9,478 nucleotides of DNA from Burkholderiaceae bacterium (GTDB lineage Bacteria; Pseudomonadota; Gammaproteobacteria; Burkholderiales; Burkholderiaceae), in assembly GCA_023253905.1 (NCBI GenBank), contig JALREG010000254.1, positions 1-9,478 of the forward strand, given 5' to 3'. This document shows positions 6,459 through 9,478 of the stretch, piece by piece. Numbering within the stretch: the stretch's first letter is position 1; each line of letters begins with the position of its first letter. The notes under the pieces are model-generated. The model ran no database searches. It had not been told where the DNA came from and saw only the letters and a program-made list of their open reading frames with translations. The position numbers and the translations under genes were made by a program.

Positions 6459-6926
6459 ATGAGCCTTCACAGCATCTCAGTGCGTACGATTGACGGCCGG
6501 GACACGACGCTTGCTGAATTCAGCGGCCGTGCGCTGCTGATCGTTAACGTCGCGAGCCAATGCGGCCTCACGCCCCAGTATTCCGGCCTCCAGTCGCTGC
6601 ATGCGCGACTCGCCGACCGGGGATTCGCGGTGCTCGGTTTTCCCTGCAATCAGTTTGGCGCGCAGGAGCCGGGCAGCGAGGCCGAGATCCAGCGCTTCTG
6701 CGACAGCCGCTTTCAGGTGACCTTTCCCATGTTCGCCAAGGTCCAGGTCAACGGCGCTGGCGCGCATCCGCTCTTCCAGTGGCTGAAGTCACAGAGCGGA
6801 GGCGCCGATATCGGTTGGAACTTTGCCAAGTTTCTGGTCGATCGCAATGGCACCCTGGTCAGCCGTCACGCGCCCACTGACACGCCCGAATCCATCACAC
6901 CCGCCATCGAACGGCTGCTCGGCTGA
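6459..6926 (+). CDS. Glutathione peroxidase family protein (Cys-type thiol peroxidase)
   Basis: A 155-residue cytoplasmic peroxidase of the GPx family, in line with the usual 155-185 residues of bacterial members; no signal peptide is seen. It reduces hydrogen or organic hydroperoxides. The peroxidatic residue is Cys35 in NVASQCGLTPQY, in place of the selenocysteine of animal enzymes. The GPx motif FPCNQFGAQEPG (61-72) supplies the catalytic Gln (Gln69), and WNFAKFLVD (120-128) supplies Trp120 and Asn121. Cys81 in RFCDSRF is placed where thioredoxin-dependent bacterial and plant GPxs carry the resolving Cys, so thioredoxin may be the real reductant. The frame opens at 6408, but ATG 6459 matches the family N-terminus and has a GGAA about 9 nt upstream. 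It is 14 bp from the DUF423 gene and probably co-transcribed with it. Confidence 0.93.
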   Translation: MSLHSISVRTIDGRDTTLAEFSGRALLIVNVASQCGLTPQYSGLQSLHARLADRGFAVLGFPCNQFGAQEPGSEAEIQRFCDSRFQVTFPMFAKVQVNGAGAHPLFQWLKSQSGGADIGWNFAKFLVDRNGTLVSRHAPTDTPESITPAIERLLG

Positions 6927-6940
6927 TCGGAGCAGCAGCC

Positions 6941-7384
6941 ATGACGGCTACCAGTCATGCCACGGGGGCCCACCCAGCCCCGCAGGCTGCCGCAAGACTG
7001 TCGATTGTCGCGGGCGCACTGCTCGGGGCGCTGGGCGTCGTCGCAGGGGCTTTTGCTGCGCACGCGCTTCGCGGCCGGCTCCCGCCTGAGGCGCTTACGC
7101 TGGTTGATACTGCGTCGCGTTATCAGCTGATCCATGCGCTTGCGCTCATCGCAGCCGGCGTCCTCCACCTGATTCGCCCCTCGCTGGCAGCCCGGCTATC
7201 GGCCGGCTGCTTCGCTGCGGGCGTGCTGTTTTTCTGCGGCAGCCTCTACTTGTTGGCATTCGGCGCACCACGAGCCCTGGGGATGATCGCGCCGATCGGC
7301 GGCGTGCTGCTCATCGCCGGATGGCTCGCTCTGGCGATTTCGGTCTGGCGTGGCCCGGGGCATGCCCAGGATGATGCACACTAG
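6941..7384 (+). CDS. DUF423 (YgdD-like) small integral membrane protein
   Basis: A 147-residue inner-membrane protein of unknown function in the DUF423 family. About four hydrophobic segments are visible (roughly 20-41, 62-79, 85-107 and 113-136). Family motifs are GAFAAHAL after the first segment, RYQLIHALALIAAG in the second, CGSLYLLAFG in the third and IAPIGGVLLIAGWLALA in the fourth. The first 15 or so residues form a polar extension not typical of the family. ATG 6941 has GGAG 8 nt upstream and lies 14 bp after the peroxidase stop, so the two form a small transcription unit. Members are widespread in proteobacteria and often sit near housekeeping or stress genes. No function is claimed. 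The stop codon is in the same frame as the downstream RTX gene. Confidence 0.9.
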   Translation: MTATSHATGAHPAPQAAARLSIVAGALLGALGVVAGAFAAHALRGRLPPEALTLVDTASRYQLIHALALIAAGVLHLIRPSLAARLSAGCFAAGVLFFCGSLYLLAFGAPRALGMIAPIGGVLLIAGWLALAISVWRGPGHAQDDAH

Positions 7385-7423
7385 CGCGATTGCGGCACTG
7401 CCGCCCTCCTCCGCCGATCGCTT

Positions 7424-8173
7424 GTGACCCCCATCAACGGCACCGCCGGTAACGACACGCTGTACGGAACCGACGCCAGTGACTCCATTCTTGGCCTAGA
7501 TGGCAACGATATCCTGGTTGCTGGCCCTGGGTTGGACACACTCGACGGTGGCGCAGGCGACGACCGGTTTTATTCGCGCACCGATGACATGGCCGCCACC
7601 TTCGACGATGGTGCGAATCGGGTGATCGGCGGCGCCGGAAACGACCTGTTCGTGGGCGGTCTGGGTAATGACTCAGCCTCAGGTGATGATGGCGATGACA
7701 CCCTTGATGGCGAGGCGGGTCAGGATCAGTTTTCGGGCGGAAGCGGGGCCGATCTGTTGTTCGGCCGCCTGGGCGCCGACAGCCTTGACGGCAGTGCCGG
7801 CAATGACACGATAGACGGTGGTGCAGATGACGACCGGATTGAGGGCGGCACCGACCATGACAGCCTGATCGGTGGCGCCGGGAACGATCACCTTGACGGC
7901 CAGGACGGCAATGACACCCTGATCGCCGGTACCGGGCTGGATACCCTGTTCGGTGGCGCCGGCAACGACCGCCTCTACTCCCGCACCCAGTCCGATACCG
8001 GCGACGATGGGGCCAACTCGGTGGACGGCGGCCCGGGCGACGATCTGTTCGTAGGCGGGCTGGGCGATGACACGGCAGTCGGCGGCACAGGCAATGACAC
8101 CCTGCAGGGCGAGGACGGGAGCGACCGCCTGAGCGGCGGCGGCGACAACGATGACCTCTACGGCGCCGAAGGC
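7424..8173 (+). repeat. RTX super-repeat, copy 1 (750 bp)
   Basis: The first of two in-frame units of 250 codons. The phase is chosen to start at the GTG; any rotation is equivalent. Six landmarks recur exactly 750 bp later: GLDTL (7529/8279), the first SRT (7574/8324), DDRIEGG (about 7831/8581), DRLYSRTQ (7971/8721), DTAVGGTGNDTL (8071/8821) and YGAEGNDTL (8161/8911). No net insertion or deletion is therefore seen between copies. Its first ~30 codons match copy 2 less well than the rest. Confidence 0.85.
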
Positions 8174-9478
8174 AACGACACGCTCGACGGCGGTGATGGC
8201 CACGACAACCTGGTAGGTGGCCTGGGTAACGACAGTATCGCGGGTGGCACAGGGAACGACACGCTCATCGCAGGGCCCGGGCTGGACACACTCCAAGGCG
8301 GCGACGGCAACGATGCCATCTATTCCCGGACCACCGGGCTGGCCTCCAACTTTGACGATGGCGCCAATTTGGCGAGCGGCGGCGCTGGAAACGATCTCTT
8401 TGCAGGCGGGCTGGGAAACGACTCCGCCTCAGGCGACGACGGTAACGACACCCTGCAGGGCGAGGCCGGCGCGGATCAGCTTTCGGGTGGGAGCGGAAAC
8501 GACCAGTTATTCGGTGACGGGGGCCATGACAGCCTTGACGGTGGGACCGGCGACGACACGGTAGACGGCGGTGAGGATGACGACCGGATTGAGGGCGGCG
8601 CGGGCCACGACAGCTTGATCGGCGGCGCTGGAAACGATCATCTCGATGGCCGCGACGGCGATGACACTCTGATCGCCAGCACTGGCTTGGATACCCTGAT
8701 CGGAGGGGCCGGTAATGACCGCCTCTACTCCCGCACCCAGACCGACACCGGCCACGATGGCGCCAACTCAGTCGACGGCGGCTCAGGCGACGATTCGTTC
8801 TCGGGCGGCCTGGGCGATGACACGGCCGTCGGCGGTACCGGCAATGACACCCTGCACGGCGCCGAAGGTAACGATCGTCTCGACGGCGGCGATGACAACG
8901 ATGAACTCTACGGCGCCGAAGGTAACGACACGCTAGAGGGCGGCGCCGGCGGCAATCTTCTGGTGGGCGGCGAGGGCAACGACCACTACCTGATCGGCAG
9001 CGCCCTCACCCGGGTTGTCGAGCAGGCGGGCACTGCGGACAGCGCGCTTTCTCTGGTCGACTTCTTCAAGCGTCCCGCGGGCATCGAATCCTATGCGCCA
9101 GGCACAGGTGTTGCACGTCTGCCTTACTGGATCGACGGTCTGATACCCGTTGATGCGTCCGGCGGGTATTTCGCCACACTGCTCGGTCCGGCAAAGCAGA
9201 TGGGTTACACCTTCCCCAGAGAGCTACCCACCTACATCACAGAGTCCCGGACCACCGACGGCAAGGGCTTCGAGGCTTTTTCGCCCACCCAGCAAAGCGC
9301 CACCGTACAGGTGCTCACCTACCTGCAGACCGTCGTCGATCTTCAGTTCGTGCCGGTCGCAAGCGCCGATGCGCCCAACGTGATCGCGCTCGTCTCTGGT
9401 TGCTGGTCGCGCGGCGCGAGGCTGTCGTTGCCGCGCTTCGTCACGTCGTCAAGGCTAGGTAGGCGTCGCGAGGTGGCG
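7424..9478 (+). CDS. RTX calcium-binding repeat protein with serralysin-like (M10) segment (partial, C-terminus outside window)
   Basis: Open for 685 codons and cut by the right edge. Residues about 5-525 are RTX nonapeptides (GGxGxDxLx and variants such as GGAGNDHLD), which fold into a calcium-filled beta-roll outside the cell and usually mark type I-secreted proteins. The array closes with GGEGNDHYLIGS and a VVEQAGTADSALS segment like the caps after RTX blocks. Residues about 567-656 (9122-9391) resemble the beginning of a serralysin M10 domain: YWIDGLIP, GYTFP, then FSPTQQSATVQVLTYL and VVDLQFVPVA. The HExxH zinc motif, if present, is outside the window. GTG 7424 is the only standard start after the in-frame DUF423 stop before the repeats; no Shine-Dalgarno is visible. 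No signal peptide is seen, and the type I secretion signal would be C-terminal. No T1SS genes are visible. Adhesin or other exoenzyme remain alternatives. Confidence 0.85.
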   Translation, partial: MTPINGTAGNDTLYGTDASDSILGLDGNDILVAGPGLDTLDGGAGDDRFYSRTDDMAATFDDGANRVIGGAGNDLFVGGLGNDSASGDDGDDTLDGEAGQDQFSGGSGADLLFGRLGADSLDGSAGNDTIDGGADDDRIEGGTDHDSLIGGAGNDHLDGQDGNDTLIAGTGLDTLFGGAGNDRLYSRTQSDTGDDGANSVDGGPGDDLFVGGLGDDTAVGGTGNDTLQGEDGSDRLSGGGDNDDLYGAEGNDTLDGGDGHDNLVGGLGNDSIAGGTGNDTLIAGPGLDTLQGGDGNDAIYSRTTGLASNFDDGANLASGGAGNDLFAGGLGNDSASGDDGNDTLQGEAGADQLSGGSGNDQLFGDGGHDSLDGGTGDDTVDGGEDDDRIEGGAGHDSLIGGAGNDHLDGRDGDDTLIASTGLDTLIGGAGNDRLYSRTQTDTGHDGANSVDGGSGDDSFSGGLGDDTAVGGTGNDTLHGAEGNDRLDGGDDNDELYGAEGNDTLEGGAGGNLLVGGEGNDHYLIGSALTRVVEQAGTADSALSLVDFFKRPAGIESYAPGTGVARLPYWIDGLIPVDASGGYFATLLGPAKQMGYTFPRELPTYITESRTTDGKGFEAFSPTQQSATVQVLTYLQTVVDLQFVPVASADAPNVIALVSGCWSRGARLSLPRFVTSSRLGRRREVA
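7436..8998 (+). repeat. RTX (hemolysin-type calcium-binding) nonapeptide array
   Basis: About 520 codons of nearly uninterrupted nine-residue repeats with consensus GGxGNDxLx. The regular rhythm is broken four times by a longer module beginning GLDTL, then YSRT, a short variable loop, DGAN, and a GGLGxDxAxGG stretch. The YSRT codons of the four modules start at 7571, 7976, 8321 and 8726, so the spacing alternates 405, 345, 405 nt. Confidence 0.93.
8174..8923 (+). repeat. RTX super-repeat, copy 2 (750 bp)
   Basis: The second 250-codon unit, in register with copy 1. The copies differ at many third codon positions while glycines, Asp/Asn and module landmarks are kept, which suggests an older duplication under protein-level constraint rather than a recent or assembly duplication. 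A partial third start (NDTLEGG, from 8924) runs about 75 bp into the array cap. Confidence 0.85.

Noticed and set aside
7679..8296. A 205-codon Val/Ala-rich frame on the minus strand, plus a shorter similar one at 8507-8755.
   Set aside because: These are complements of the RTX repeats; their regular composition comes from the repeat codons, not from an independent gene.
7436..8998. The repetitive region as a CRISPR array or satellite DNA.
   Set aside because: The repeats are in frame with glycine/aspartate nonapeptides, have no unique spacers, and fit a calcium-binding RTX array.

Overview
The window is GC-rich and densely coding. It looks like chromosomal DNA of a betaproteobacterium, probably Burkholderiales. 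The main clues are a Bug/TctC-type periplasmic solute receptor (a family greatly expanded in that order), CaiB/BaiF CoA-transferases next to an HMG-CoA-lyase-like gene, and short or overlapping junctions between genes. The lineage is inferred from gene families only; no rRNA or other phylogenetic marker is present.

Left part, minus strand (4920 down to 1): a tightly packed catabolic operon in the order enoyl-CoA hydratase/isomerase-like protein, cytochrome P450, small P450-type ferredoxin, Bug-family solute-binding protein, CaiB/BaiF CoA-transferase and HMG-CoA-lyase-like protein (cut by the left edge). P450/ferredoxin and ferredoxin/Bug overlap by 4 nt. Hydratase/P450 and Bug/CoA-transferase are 4 and 6 nt apart. 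A plausible combined role is to capture an organic acid, hydroxylate it with the P450 and ferredoxin, activate it with CoA, and process it by crotonase-fold chemistry and retro-Claisen C-C cleavage. The substrate cannot be read from the sequence; a branched, isoprenoid-like or alicyclic acid is only a suggestion. No ferredoxin reductase, TctA/TctB membrane subunits or regulator lie in the window.

Middle (4921-5126): a 206-bp divergent intergenic region with a perfect 8+8 bp inverted repeat close to the plus-strand gene, a candidate operator. On the plus strand a second CaiB/BaiF CoA-transferase follows (5127-6338).

Right part, plus strand: a glutathione-peroxidase-family protein (6459-6926) and a DUF423 membrane protein (6941-7384) sit 14 bp apart. 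A large RTX protein gene (GTG at 7424, open through the right edge) then begins 39 bp downstream. Its first ~525 residues are almost pure calcium-binding RTX repeats arranged as two copies of a 250-residue (750-bp) super-repeat with no length difference at six checked landmarks. After the array comes a segment resembling the start of a serralysin-type (M10) metalloprotease domain, the reverse of the usual serralysin order. The active-site motif would lie beyond the window, so protease identity is unproven.
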